This document shows, in pieces, positions 1-9,151 of a stretch of 64,000 bases of DNA. This DNA comes from JAGVPT01 sp964642725 (GTDB lineage: Bacteria > Bacteroidota > Ignavibacteria > UBA10030 > UBA8401): the NCBI GenBank assembly GCA_964642725.1, contig CAZXQG010000004.1, positions 1 to 64,000 of the forward strand, in the 5' to 3' direction. Both the position numbers and the translations under genes were made by a program. Position 1 is the stretch's first letter; each line of letters begins with the position of its first letter. The notes beneath the pieces are model-generated. The model ran no database searches and was not told the origin of the DNA. It worked only from the letters and a program-made list of their open reading frames with translations.

Positions 1-83
1 CGCGCTTTGCCAGCGGCATCTATTTCGCACGGCTGCAATTCGGCGGACAAACACTCGTAAAGAAATTGCTGATGACCAAGTGA
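1..83 (+). CDS. 3' end of a type IX secretion cargo protein (partial)
   Basis: Only the last 26 codons and the stop lie in the window, read from base 3. They encode the end of a type IX (Por) sorting domain, finishing GQTLVKKLLMTK. This is almost the same C-terminus as that of the next gene. At DNA level bases 1-55 are identical to 2057-2111 and the last 28 bases differ at a few third-codon positions. The upstream gene is therefore probably a paralogous exported protein in tandem with the LamG protein. Its N-terminal domains are outside the window, so its function cannot be stated. Confidence 0.85.
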   Translation, partial: RFASGIYFARLQFGGQTLVKKLLMTK

Positions 84-204
84 TCGGGTTTGCTTTGATT
101 GGATGAACGTCAACCTAACTGTCAAGGCCGTCATTAACGCTCGCAAATGAAAGCAAATGTATTCAACTTCAATGGTTGTTCTAAATAAAGAAAGGAAATA
201 AACT

Positions 205-2139
205 ATGCATAAATTTCATATGTTTTTATGCTTATCCTTCTTCTGCGGTGTTGCCAACGCTCAATGGGGGAGCGCTCTTAGCTTCAATGGCTCGCCTCAA
301 TATGCTCATCTCGGAACACCGGTTGATACAATTACCAATAACCTGACAATGGAAGCTTGGGTGAAATGGACGGGCAGTACGGCTCAACTCCAGCCTGTAG
401 TTTTCAACGGCGGCGCTGACGCTGACGGATATGGATTAATACTCGATTCCAACGATCATATTTCAATATTACTTGGCAATATGGCCTGGGGTACATCAGA
501 TTCAATGCTTCACGCCGGCGTTTGGACTCATCTCGCCATGGTAAGGAACAGCGGCAATTGGTCGCTCTATCTTAACGGATCAAGTATTGCGATCTCAGGC
601 CTCACCAACCAAGCCCCATTAACGCCAAGCACTGATTCTTACGTTGGTGCAGCTAACCATGCAAACTCTTACTTCAACGGAGCGATTGATGAAGTGCGCA
701 TTTCAAAAGTCGCAAGATACATTTCGAACTTCACGCCGCCGTCCACACCCTTCACAACCGATCCTAATACCGTCGCTTTGTATCATTTCGATGATGGCTC
801 CGGTTTAACAACTTCAGACGCTTCAGGAAATGGCAATACTCTTACGCTCGTCAGCGCTCCAGGCTGGGTTGCGGGCAACAATACCAGAATGGCCGGATCT
901 GCGTTGAAGTTCAGCGGAAGCAGCGACTATGTCTCTATTCCACCGACGTGTCTTTCTTCTGTATCAAGCCAGATAACTCTTGAAGCGTGGGTCAATCTTT
1001 CCGGTTCCGGAGAGACCGCAAGAATCATTGACCACATTACAGTGGCAACCGGTGATGGGTTCTTGCTCGATCTGTATAACGGACAGCCGAGAATCATCGT
1101 CGGTTCTGGTGTTGCCCAAGCACTAAGCGCTCTTCCGGCAAACGCCTGGTACCATATTGCGGGAACATACAATGGTGACTCAGTGCGGATCTATGTCAAC
1201 GGAGTATGTGCAGATTCAGCAGAGGTCAGCGCCAGCGTTCCCAGTAATTCGCATGACGTGTATATCGGTATTGATCAGAACTACGCGAGTCATTTTACCG
1301 GAGTGATCGATGAAGTGCGGATATGGAATATTGCGCGAAATGCATCGGAGATCGCCGCAGACATGAATAATTTCTACACCGGGATCCCCACAGGGCTTAT
1401 CGGATACTGGCAATTCAATGAAGAAGTGGGGCCAGCAACGTACGACGCGATAAGCAGTTCTACTGCAACGCTGAAGAATTTCAGCTTTGATGGTTCCGAT
1501 GGATGGGTGACATCAACTATATCGGTTACTACCTCATTACTGCCGGTTGAACTTACTTCGTTTGCTGTATCCGTTTCCAACCTGACAACAGTGCTTGCTT
1601 GGAAGACCGCCACTGAAGTGAACAATGCGGGATTTGAAATTGAGAGGCAAGGCCCACACCCAACCCTTCCCCTTTCAGGGAGACGGCAAGGGTGGGAGTG
1701 GGGCCGTGTCGGCTCAGTAGCTGGCGCGGGCACAAGCAACACACCGCATCATTATTCCTTTACTGACAACGTCGAAACTGCGGGGAATTATTCATATCGC
1801 CTAAAGCAGATCGATCATAACGGTGCCTTCACATATTCACAGGAAGTGCAAGTACAAGTCGGTGCCGCGCCGAAAGTATTCGCTCTTGCGCAGAATTATC
1901 CTAATCCATTCAATCCGACAACGACAATGCAGTTCACAGTACCGAATGACGGACGAGCGACGCTAAAGGTCTATAACACGCTCGGACAGAAAGTCGCAAC
2001 GCTTTTTGACGGAGTCGCATCGGCGGGAGAATATTATCAGGCAACATTCGACGGTTCGCGCTTTGCCAGCGGCATCTATTTCGCACGGCTGCAATTCGGC
2101 GGACAAACACTTGTCAAGAAGTTGTTGATGACGAAGTGA
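205..2139 (+). CDS. Secreted protein with two LamG domains and a type IX sorting tail
   Basis: This is a 644-residue exported protein. A signal peptide of about 19 residues ends near VANAQ. Two concanavalin A-like LamG/laminin-G-like jelly-roll domains follow, at about residues 22-190 and 225-400; each ends with the typical IDEVRI motif. A linker beginning LPVELTSF leads to a type IX sorting domain from about residue 563 (YPNPFNPTT) to the end. LamG domains usually bind carbohydrate or surface ligands; the ligand here is unknown. The protein is expected at the cell surface or outside the cell. Start choice: an AAAGG Shine-Dalgarno-like run lies about nine bases before the ATG. Residues near 483-500 (GPHPTLPLSGRRQGWEWG) do not resemble the surrounding domain and are encoded by an inserted palindromic repeat. 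Confidence 0.88.
   Translation: MHKFHMFLCLSFFCGVANAQWGSALSFNGSPQYAHLGTPVDTITNNLTMEAWVKWTGSTAQLQPVVFNGGADADGYGLILDSNDHISILLGNMAWGTSDSMLHAGVWTHLAMVRNSGNWSLYLNGSSIAISGLTNQAPLTPSTDSYVGAANHANSYFNGAIDEVRISKVARYISNFTPPSTPFTTDPNTVALYHFDDGSGLTTSDASGNGNTLTLVSAPGWVAGNNTRMAGSALKFSGSSDYVSIPPTCLSSVSSQITLEAWVNLSGSGETARIIDHITVATGDGFLLDLYNGQPRIIVGSGVAQALSALPANAWYHIAGTYNGDSVRIYVNGVCADSAEVSASVPSNSHDVYIGIDQNYASHFTGVIDEVRIWNIARNASEIAADMNNFYTGIPTGLIGYWQFNEEVGPATYDAISSSTATLKNFSFDGSDGWVTSTISVTTSLLPVELTSFAVSVSNLTTVLAWKTATEVNNAGFEIERQGPHPTLPLSGRRQGWEWGRVGSVAGAGTSNTPHHYSFTDNVETAGNYSYRLKQIDHNGAFTYSQEVQVQVGAAPKVFALAQNYPNPFNPTTTMQFTVPNDGRATLKVYNTLGQKVATLFDGVASAGEYYQATFDGSRFASGIYFARLQFGGQTLVKKLLMTK
1651..1705. repeat. Palindromic repeat element inserted in frame in a CDS
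   Basis: The arms 1651-1668 and 1688-1705 are near-inverted repeats: both begin or end in GGCC and carry ACCCTT/AAGGGT, with a few mismatches between. The centre reads CCCCTTTCAGGGAGACGG. The element keeps the reading frame open, adding about 18 proline-, glycine- and tryptophan-rich residues between FEIERQ and VGSVAGAG of the sorting-linker region. A related core (CCCTTCCCT then AGGGAAGGG) occurs between genes at 12010-12034. Confidence 0.6.
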
Positions 2140-2275
2140 TCCCTGCTCCTTGCGGGATGAATGATAAAGAAGAAGGTGATGATAAAATAAATACAGGCTA
2201 TCGTAACAACGCTCTGATCGTCTGTATGCAATAGCTATAGCCGTGAAGGATGTGGCGACAAACATCGAGGTGCCC

Positions 2276-4090
2276 ATGACTAATTCATCAGGACTACGAT
2301 ATCATTGCATTAAAATTTTTATCACTCTTTTTCTTCTCGGATTTGCAGGGTGTACAAGATACTACTTGTTACTCGACGAGGAGGATGTCAAGAAAATAAA
2401 TTTTACCCGGGAGAGTGAACATCACATTATTTTCTTCGATAAAGCGTTCACGTACACCGCCGACGGCAAATTGATGGAAAAGACGCACCAGATCTTCCGG
2501 GTAGGTGAAAACCCCTCCTCCTTCATTCCGGCCCTTTCAGTGCTCGACGTTTCGTATAGGAAACTCTCATCCGTTGAAGGGCGCGTGATGCACAGCGACG
2601 GATCGACGGAAAAGTTTTCACAAAGCGATTTCTTGAGCTTCAACTTGAGCAATCAGCGGGTCATTTCAGATGAAAATTTGAGGCAGGCGTTCGTTGAAAG
2701 GAAGCTCAAAACGGGGGATTTGGTCGAAATCGTTTCGATTCACGAGCTGGTCTATCCGGACCTTGGAATCGAGTTTTCTCTTGGAGAGCTCGATTATTCA
2801 GCAGAGAACATCACGTGCAGCATCGAAACGAACCGCCCGGATAATATCCGGTACAGGGTCGTTAATTGTAATGTCACCCCCTCCATTGTCGATTCAATAA
2901 CCCGGAAAATTTCTTTCCATTGGGATTCGTACCGTCAGCCAAAGCAGCGACGGGACATCATGGAAAAGAAAAACCAAAGTCCTACGCTCCTCGCAATTCG
3001 ATCATCCCGAACTTGGCAATCGTTTGGCGATTGGTATTTGCAATTAATTGCTCCAAAGTTACAGCCGAATCGTGCATTCATGGATTCCGCAGCCAGGATT
3101 ACGCAAGGCAAATCCACGCCGAAGGAAAAGATGGACGCGATATTCGACTACTGTCAGCGGAATGTCCGTTACGAACAGGTTTATTTTAAACTGGGAGGGC
3201 AGATCCCCCATGACGTCAACGAAATTCTCGACCACAAATACGGTGATTGTAAAGACTACGCATGTCTGATGTATGCGATGGCGGGAAGTGTGGGCATAAA
3301 AACGAATCTTGTTCTTTGCTACCGTGGCCGAGGAGAAGAGTTCTTTGAGGATATGCCCGTTTCGCAATTCAATCATGCCATCCTTTATTTCAAGGACGGC
3401 GGGCGGGATTACTGGTATGACGGAACCAACAGAGCGGGTCTTCCGGGCATTACTACATTCGACCTGGTAAACGCGCGGGCGCTGATTTTAGAGGAAAATA
3501 ATTCGCGATTATCAGTGATTGAGGATTCTCCCGACAACCGCCTTACGATTACCGGAACCTTTTCGAAGAAAGGGAAAAACGGCCTAAAGGGGGAATTGAA
3601 TGCTGTTTTCTCAAATCAGTTCGCGATTGATTGGTTTTGGCTTGAACACCAAACCAATGAAGAACAATTAGCCAAAGCATTGAAACAGCTACTGACGGAA
3701 ACGATAAATGAAAATATCGTGGTCGATTCCTTGCGCTGGAAATCAAAAGAAGGATCGTTTACTGTATCGGCATCGTGCGAACTTCCTAATTGTATAACGG
3801 ACCTTCATGAGAAGTCCTATACCAGCATCGGGAAGATTTTCCCTGAACTGTTGCCGCACGATATGGAGAAAGAAGAAGAAAGCAAAATCTTCTATTTCCC
3901 TTTCTATAACAGAGTATGGGTGAATGTCAACATATCCGCCGCTGACCGTCCGGTGACACTGCAGTATCAGTTTCAACTTCCAGCAGGACCGTTTACCGAC
4001 TCTACACGGGCGGGATTCCTCAACCAGCTCGATTCCGTCATCACTGATATGAACAAGTTTTATACACTTCCCGGGGTTTCACAACAATGA
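2276..4090 (+). CDS. DUF3857/transglutaminase-like lipoprotein, triad intact
   Basis: This 604-residue protein begins with a lipoprotein signal peptide (hydrophobic core IFITLFLLGFAGC, lipobox FAGC), so it should be anchored in an envelope membrane. The N-terminal half matches the DUF3857 fold. The middle carries a transglutaminase-like core: the nucleophile cysteine in YGDCKD (codon 3248-3250), the histidine in FNHAIL and the aspartate in YWYDGTNR. The substrate of such proteins is not known; the family often has roles in peptidase or cross-linking chemistry in the periplasm. An ATG 33 bases upstream (2243) is possible, but 2276 is preferred because GAGG sits five bases before it and the signal peptide then has a normal length. 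The gene overlaps the next one by ATGA. Confidence 0.82.
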   Translation: MTNSSGLRYHCIKIFITLFLLGFAGCTRYYLLLDEEDVKKINFTRESEHHIIFFDKAFTYTADGKLMEKTHQIFRVGENPSSFIPALSVLDVSYRKLSSVEGRVMHSDGSTEKFSQSDFLSFNLSNQRVISDENLRQAFVERKLKTGDLVEIVSIHELVYPDLGIEFSLGELDYSAENITCSIETNRPDNIRYRVVNCNVTPSIVDSITRKISFHWDSYRQPKQRRDIMEKKNQSPTLLAIRSSRTWQSFGDWYLQLIAPKLQPNRAFMDSAARITQGKSTPKEKMDAIFDYCQRNVRYEQVYFKLGGQIPHDVNEILDHKYGDCKDYACLMYAMAGSVGIKTNLVLCYRGRGEEFFEDMPVSQFNHAILYFKDGGRDYWYDGTNRAGLPGITTFDLVNARALILEENNSRLSVIEDSPDNRLTITGTFSKKGKNGLKGELNAVFSNQFAIDWFWLEHQTNEEQLAKALKQLLTETINENIVVDSLRWKSKEGSFTVSASCELPNCITDLHEKSYTSIGKIFPELLPHDMEKEEESKIFYFPFYNRVWVNVNISAADRPVTLQYQFQLPAGPFTDSTRAGFLNQLDSVITDMNKFYTLPGVSQQ

Positions 4091-6072
4091 AAACAACAAT
4101 CATAGCACTTTCTTTAGCCTTCGCATCGGCTAGCTATTGCGGAGAATATACATTCCGAGCGGATCTCCCCTCTGTCAGCGCGACGAACAAATTGACGGCC
4201 GACATGTTTAAAAATTCTGATGCCGTGATTTTGCTGAAAGAACAAAGTTTCACCGAAGGGCCTCACTCCAAGCTCGATGTCACTCCCGGCGGCGGCTTCA
4301 CGGTCTACGTTTCGCATGAAATCACCATAACATCGGAAGTGATCGTGGCAAAAGTCTTTAACAATGCAGGGGTCGAGCATTTTGGTTCCTTCGAGTACGA
4401 GTACCCGTACTTTCGGGATAGAGAAGAACGACACACTTTCAATGTCCACGCCAGGGTAATGAAACCGGACAGCACCGTTTGGGTCATGCCCGACAGCGCC
4501 GTCTCCACTATCGAAGGTGCCGCGACCGGAAGCGGAAAGACGCTGACGCAAAAGACATTTTTTAAAATGAATAATCTTGCACCTGGAGATATTATTCAAA
4601 TTGAGTATCTCCATGCTGCCCCCTATTCGTCTTTGCGCCGCGTTCTCTTCTTCTACCACAGTAGATACCCCGTTCTTCACTCGAACGTGATCATTAATAT
4701 GGATAAGGATGTGAAGGTTGACTATCTGAGTTTCCCTCCGGATAAAGTCGGTGAACCAGTTGTGAAGCAGATAGGCTCTACGGTCTCGCACGTTTGGTCA
4801 GTGAGCAATCTTAGCGGAATTCCGGAGGAACCATTTTGCCGTCCATTCGACGATGTTTCGTATATGACAACAGTGATCAATCATCCTGACGAGTCCGACG
4901 GAAACGGATGGCGCCCGCTTGCGAAGGATTATTTGCGATGGTACGTTGACAAAGGTTCTATTCCGAAGTCGTTTATGAAACAGATCGGATTGGACCCGTC
5001 ACTTCAAAATCCGGGCTGGGAGGACATCAACCGGGTCTACACCTTGCTGCGAAAATATTTTAAGCTTTCAAGAAATAACAGCCTGCATCCTGGCGTCGGT
5101 GCCCTCGATGATATTATCGAAGAAAAGGAAGGAGATGCGTCCGACCTTGCATACATGATGCTGAAGGTTTTGGAACGCTGGGGAGTAGCCACCACGCCGC
5201 TGCTTATTCGGGATAAGCGCGATGGGATCTATGAAACCTCCGTATCTTCTCTTGTGTGGTTCGACCGCCTGGCTCTGTTAGTTTCGCTTCAGGGAGCTGA
5301 CAGAGTCTTCGATTTCGATCGAAGCATTCCATCCCGGTTCGAATTGCCATGGTTCCTGAATGGGATAAACGTGCTGGCGCTTCACGATACCGGCGTTGCT
5401 CACCTCTACATCAATGCGATTTCGAGTTTAAAGGAACATACATCAAAAGAAATCCATACGGTAACATTATCATCGAAAAAAACAGCGCTTGATTCGATCT
5501 GTTTTCGCCTGAGAGGAGCACTGGCAGAGCGGCTTCGGAAAAACCTTTATCCGTTGAAAGGGGAAGAACTCATAACCGAGGAACGCGAATTGATCGGGAA
5601 ATATGCTTTGCGCGATGTTGATACTTCGTCGATGAATAGTTTCTTAGATGAATCTGAAATCTCTTTGTACGGAAAAGGGACTTCTCAAGGTGCTTTCTCG
5701 GCCGTCGATTCATTCGTCACATTTCAACCCAGGAATCACTTGTTGCGGGAATTTCGTGAAAAATTTTCGGCCAGTGAACGGTATGACGACATTTTTCTTG
5801 ACGAGCCTTTTGAGTATTCTCTCCAATGGATCGTCAAGGCGCCTCCTGGATGTATCATATCGCAATTACCTGCACCGGCGTCTTTTGAAAACCCTGCGAT
5901 AGCGAGCTCTCAGATATTCTATTTGAAGTTGAATGATACGACCTGCTTCGTCAAATCGGAGGTCGTTTTTAATTCGGCGAGAATACACCAGGAACAATAC
6001 AAGGAATTTGTCGGAATTATAGATAACATAATTCAAGCGACGGAACGAGACCTCCTGTTCAAAAAGAGATAA
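4087..6072 (+). CDS. DUF3857 protein with a degenerate transglutaminase core
   Basis: This 661-residue exported protein has a signal peptide of about 18 residues (ends ASASYCG). It is a paralog of the preceding protein in architecture: a DUF3857-like N-terminal region, a transglutaminase-like core near residues 320-425 and a C-terminal beta-rich region. The catalytic residues are altered. The motif equivalent to YGDCKD is EGDASD (Ala351 in place of Cys), and the histidine position reads FDRLAL, while the aspartate region (FDFDRS) remains. It is thus predicted to be non-catalytic. The four-base ATGA overlap indicates translational coupling with the active paralog, so the two may form a complex. 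Their precise function is unknown. Confidence 0.8.
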   Translation: MKTTIIALSLAFASASYCGEYTFRADLPSVSATNKLTADMFKNSDAVILLKEQSFTEGPHSKLDVTPGGGFTVYVSHEITITSEVIVAKVFNNAGVEHFGSFEYEYPYFRDREERHTFNVHARVMKPDSTVWVMPDSAVSTIEGAATGSGKTLTQKTFFKMNNLAPGDIIQIEYLHAAPYSSLRRVLFFYHSRYPVLHSNVIINMDKDVKVDYLSFPPDKVGEPVVKQIGSTVSHVWSVSNLSGIPEEPFCRPFDDVSYMTTVINHPDESDGNGWRPLAKDYLRWYVDKGSIPKSFMKQIGLDPSLQNPGWEDINRVYTLLRKYFKLSRNNSLHPGVGALDDIIEEKEGDASDLAYMMLKVLERWGVATTPLLIRDKRDGIYETSVSSLVWFDRLALLVSLQGADRVFDFDRSIPSRFELPWFLNGINVLALHDTGVAHLYINAISSLKEHTSKEIHTVTLSSKKTALDSICFRLRGALAERLRKNLYPLKGEELITEERELIGKYALRDVDTSSMNSFLDESEISLYGKGTSQGAFSAVDSFVTFQPRNHLLREFREKFSASERYDDIFLDEPFEYSLQWIVKAPPGCIISQLPAPASFENPAIASSQIFYLKLNDTTCFVKSEVVFNSARIHQEQYKEFVGIIDNIIQATERDLLFKKR

Positions 6073-6087
6073 AGGATGTGCCGCTTC

Positions 6088-7377
6088 CTAAAACGATGCG
6101 CCTATTGCACGCTCAAGTTCGTACTTGCTGATAACGAAACGATAGAGAGCCTGGAGATTCATCAGCCTGGCCGCCGATTCGGCTGTTTCCGCATCGAGAA
6201 GATCAAGATTGGTAATGGAGCCTGTCTCGTACTGTGCTCGTGCAATAGTCACGGCATCGTGTGCCTGCCGCAGCTGTAATTCTGAAATCTGCACCTTCGA
6301 CGCCGACGCTTGAACATCTGCCGCGACTTGTGCTACATCGGACCGTATTTGCGCTTCAACATCACGGCCGTGAGCCCGCTCCGACTGCACGGTTGCTTCT
6401 GCTTCCTCTTCCTGATGACCTACCCTTCCGCCGTCAAAAATTGGAACCTGCGCCTGGGCACCCCAAACCCAATTGCCCCGAAGCGGATAAATATTTGGTT
6501 CGTACCCGTTGTTGAGGCCGTATACTGCGCTCACCTTGAGCGTCGGCATGTTGCCGCGTGAACTCACTGCTTTCTGCCGCTCGGCAGACTGTTCGGAATC
6601 ATGCGCTATTTTCAGTTCAGTCCGCTGCTGCAAGGCAAGCTGACTGAGAGAATCGATGTTGAGAGATGTTGCCGTCTGTTGAAACGATCCGTAGATCAAC
6701 GGGAGGCTTTGCGCCGGAAGATTCAGAAGTTGTGCCAGCATCGCCTCTTGCTTTTGAAGCGAATTCTGAATGTCGACTTTCTGATTCTGCGCTCCTGCGA
6801 CACGCACTTGCGTTGTCAGCACATCGAAACTCGTAGCGGTTCCCGCCGCCACCCGCTTCTGCGTCACGGAAAGATGCTGGTTCAACGCCTCGATTTGTTC
6901 ATCCTGAACCTTCATGCTTTTCTGAAGCAAGATAATAGCGTAGAATACGCGAATTGTTTGCAGCGATAAATTAATCTTCGTCAACTCCATCGCATCGCGC
7001 AGCGTCTGCTCACGCGACCTGCTCAAATCGACAGCGGTGCTCATTCTCCCAAAATCATACAACGTGTATTCTCCGGCCACATGCGCGCTGTAAGCATCTG
7101 CAGGGGCGAGCACGATACTTCCTAAATTAGGAAAGCTGAATTCCGGCACAGGGCCGATATGGGCATATGAAGCCTCTGTTCTTACATCCGGGAGTTTGGC
7201 ACTTGAAGCCTGCGAGGTGCGCGCTTCCGCAGCGCGGATATTTGCAAGCGCTTGGTCGATTGCCGGATGAGTTTGAAGAACTCGTTGAACCGCCTGTTCG
7301 ACCGTCATTGAATCTTGTCCTGCGGCTGTACCGGTGAAAAGAATGCCTGTCAATAGAACTACTCTCAATCTATTCAT
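6088..7377 (-). CDS. TolC-family outer membrane efflux protein
   Basis: This 429-residue protein has a Sec signal peptide (ends TAAGQDS) and the two-fold repeated alpha-helical barrel layout of TolC/OEP proteins, with the typical start MTVEQAVQRVLQTHPAI and a C-terminal repeat containing YETGSITNLDLLDAE. It forms the outer-membrane channel of a tripartite pump. It is the last gene of the tetR-hlyD-MFS-tolC set on this strand. A 152-base gap holding a dispersed repeat separates it from the MFS gene. Its 3' end converges with the DUF3857 gene (15 bases between the stops), and no clear terminator was seen there. Confidence 0.9.
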   Translation of the reverse strand: MNRLRVVLLTGILFTGTAAGQDSMTVEQAVQRVLQTHPAIDQALANIRAAEARTSQASSAKLPDVRTEASYAHIGPVPEFSFPNLGSIVLAPADAYSAHVAGEYTLYDFGRMSTAVDLSRSREQTLRDAMELTKINLSLQTIRVFYAIILLQKSMKVQDEQIEALNQHLSVTQKRVAAGTATSFDVLTTQVRVAGAQNQKVDIQNSLQKQEAMLAQLLNLPAQSLPLIYGSFQQTATSLNIDSLSQLALQQRTELKIAHDSEQSAERQKAVSSRGNMPTLKVSAVYGLNNGYEPNIYPLRGNWVWGAQAQVPIFDGGRVGHQEEEAEATVQSERAHGRDVEAQIRSDVAQVAADVQASASKVQISELQLRQAHDAVTIARAQYETGSITNLDLLDAETAESAARLMNLQALYRFVISKYELERAIGASF

Positions 7378-7441
7378 ACCAATGAACCCTGTCTGTGCAG
7401 TAAGTAAATTTCAAGACTTCTGAATACTCTCGATAATGCGG

Positions 7442-7496
7442 CTCGCGCGAAGACGCAAATAGACCCCAAAACAAAATCTTCGCGCCTCTGCGGCTT
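7442..7496. repeat. Dispersed imperfect palindrome (CGC-rich family), copy 1
   Basis: The run CTCGCGCGAAGACGC is followed about 30 bases later by TCTTCGCGCCTCTGCGG, giving an imperfect stem. The same style of repeat recurs at 22216-22287 and 44757-44826. This copy lies inside the efflux operon between the MFS and tolC genes, where it could affect transcript stability. Confidence 0.5.
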
Positions 7497-7529
7497 GGAA
7501 TAAGGCAATTTTTCGGAGACTTCATTTGC

Positions 7530-9149
7530 TTAGTCCATTGCCACGACATGTTCGGTCTTTTCCCGTTTTCGGATACGAAGGAATACAATAGGAACAAACG
7601 CGGCAATCGTGATCATCGATGCCACCAAAAAATCATCGCAGACGGCACGGATAAACGCCTGGGTGGAAATATGGGAGGCGATGAGGGCGTTGGCGCGCAT
7701 CGCGGCAAGCGATTGATTTCCCCCGATCGCATCCATGCTGAACCGCGTCAAATGCCCTGCCACCTGACGAAACGCATCCGATTGCGGGTTCACAGCCTGG
7801 CCGAACGTCGACATATGGTAGATGGTTCGACGCAGCAGCATCGTGCTCATAAATGCAATGCCGAAACTCCCGCCTAATTGCCGTATGACATTGAATAATC
7901 CGGACGCTTGGCCGATTTTGTGCCGCGGAATATTCGACATTGCCGTCATATTGAGAGGGGTAAACATCAACCCCATGGCAAACCCGCGGATGTAAAGGGC
8001 GAGCATGATCTGATGGCGTTCGGAATACAGCGACAATGAACTATTGATAAAGAGGCTGGTCGCCAATAATGTAATGCCGATCAGAGCCGGAACCTTCGGA
8101 TTAATCTTGTCCGACAAATATCCGGAAATCGGAGCTGTGACTGCCTGCAGCATCCCGACGGGCAAAAACAGCGAACCTGCCTGAAATGCCGTGTATCCGA
8201 GAGACGTCTGGAGATACAGCGGAAGCAAAAAAGTGCTCCCGAACATTCCAAACCCAAAAATAAAAAGGACGCCGTTCGCCACGCTGAAATTAAAATCCTT
8301 GAACAACTGCAAGTCGATGAGCGGATGTTCAACAGTAAACTCTGTCACCAAAAACACAACAAGAGCAAATGCTGAAATAATAAAACACGAGATGATGAAC
8401 GGCGACGACCACCCGCCGGTATTCCATGAAGCATTGCCGTCGGTCAACGCCAGGAGCAACGCACAAACAAACGTTGCCATCGATACGAACCCGATCACAT
8501 CAAACGACCGCGCACGCTCGGTCTTGTATTCTCGCTGGATGACAGCCGTTGCAAATAACCCGATGATTCCCACCGGCACGTTCACGTTGAAAATCGCGTT
8601 CCAATTAATGTTGTCGATCAGATACCCGCCGATCATTGGACCGAGTGAGACGGAAGCCGCGGCCGCAATCGACCAAAACCCGAGCGCAATTCCGCGCTGT
8701 TGCGGGGGAAATTCACGCGTGACAATTGCCATGCCGGTTGGCATAAGCAATCCCGCGCCGCTCGCCTGGACGATACGGAAAACGATAAGCGCGTTCTCAT
8801 TCCAGGCCATGCCGCAAAGAAATGAACCGAGCGTAAACAATGACAGCGCCAGAAAATATGTTCGCTTGTAACCGAAGTGATCTGCAATCCACCCGGATGT
8901 TGGAAGCATGACGGCGAACACGAGCATGTACGCGGTGATGACCCATTCCGCTTTGTCGATGGTAATTCCGAACGACGACATAATTTTCGACATCGAAACG
9001 TCCACGATCGTGGCGTCGAGAACAGCCATGAACGTTCCAATCATCACGTTCGCAAGCACCCACCAGCGATACGTCTTATGCTCGTGGTGAAGCGATGGAA
9101 CGCGCCGGACGAAACCCTGCCTCAACTGTTGTCGCAACGAAATTGCCAC
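7530..9149 (-). CDS. EmrB/QacA-type MFS drug:proton antiporter (DHA2 family)
   Basis: This 539-residue inner-membrane protein has the 14-helix pattern of the DHA2 family. Characteristic pieces are LDATIVDVSMSKIM in the first helix, the GWIADHFGYKR loop motif, and ASGAGLLMPTGMAIVTREF in the fourth to fifth helix region. It would export hydrophobic compounds through the periplasmic adaptor and TolC encoded on either side. The start is GTG with GAGGGTG upstream; only two bases separate it from the stop of the adaptor gene, so the two are surely cotranscribed. The C-terminal cytoplasmic tail is basic. The substrate cannot be read from the sequence. Confidence 0.9.
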   Translation of the reverse strand: MAISLRQQLRQGFVRRVPSLHHEHKTYRWWVLANVMIGTFMAVLDATIVDVSMSKIMSSFGITIDKAEWVITAYMLVFAVMLPTSGWIADHFGYKRTYFLALSLFTLGSFLCGMAWNENALIVFRIVQASGAGLLMPTGMAIVTREFPPQQRGIALGFWSIAAAASVSLGPMIGGYLIDNINWNAIFNVNVPVGIIGLFATAVIQREYKTERARSFDVIGFVSMATFVCALLLALTDGNASWNTGGWSSPFIISCFIISAFALVVFLVTEFTVEHPLIDLQLFKDFNFSVANGVLFIFGFGMFGSTFLLPLYLQTSLGYTAFQAGSLFLPVGMLQAVTAPISGYLSDKINPKVPALIGITLLATSLFINSSLSLYSERHQIMLALYIRGFAMGLMFTPLNMTAMSNIPRHKIGQASGLFNVIRQLGGSFGIAFMSTMLLRRTIYHMSTFGQAVNPQSDAFRQVAGHLTRFSMDAIGGNQSLAAMRANALIASHISTQAFIRAVCDDFLVASMITIAAFVPIVFLRIRKREKTEHVVAMD

Positions 9150-9151
9150 GG

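Noticed and set aside
4114..4791. 225-codon open frame antisense to the second DUF3857 gene
   Set aside because: It lies fully within a well-supported gene on the other strand and its translation shows no domain.
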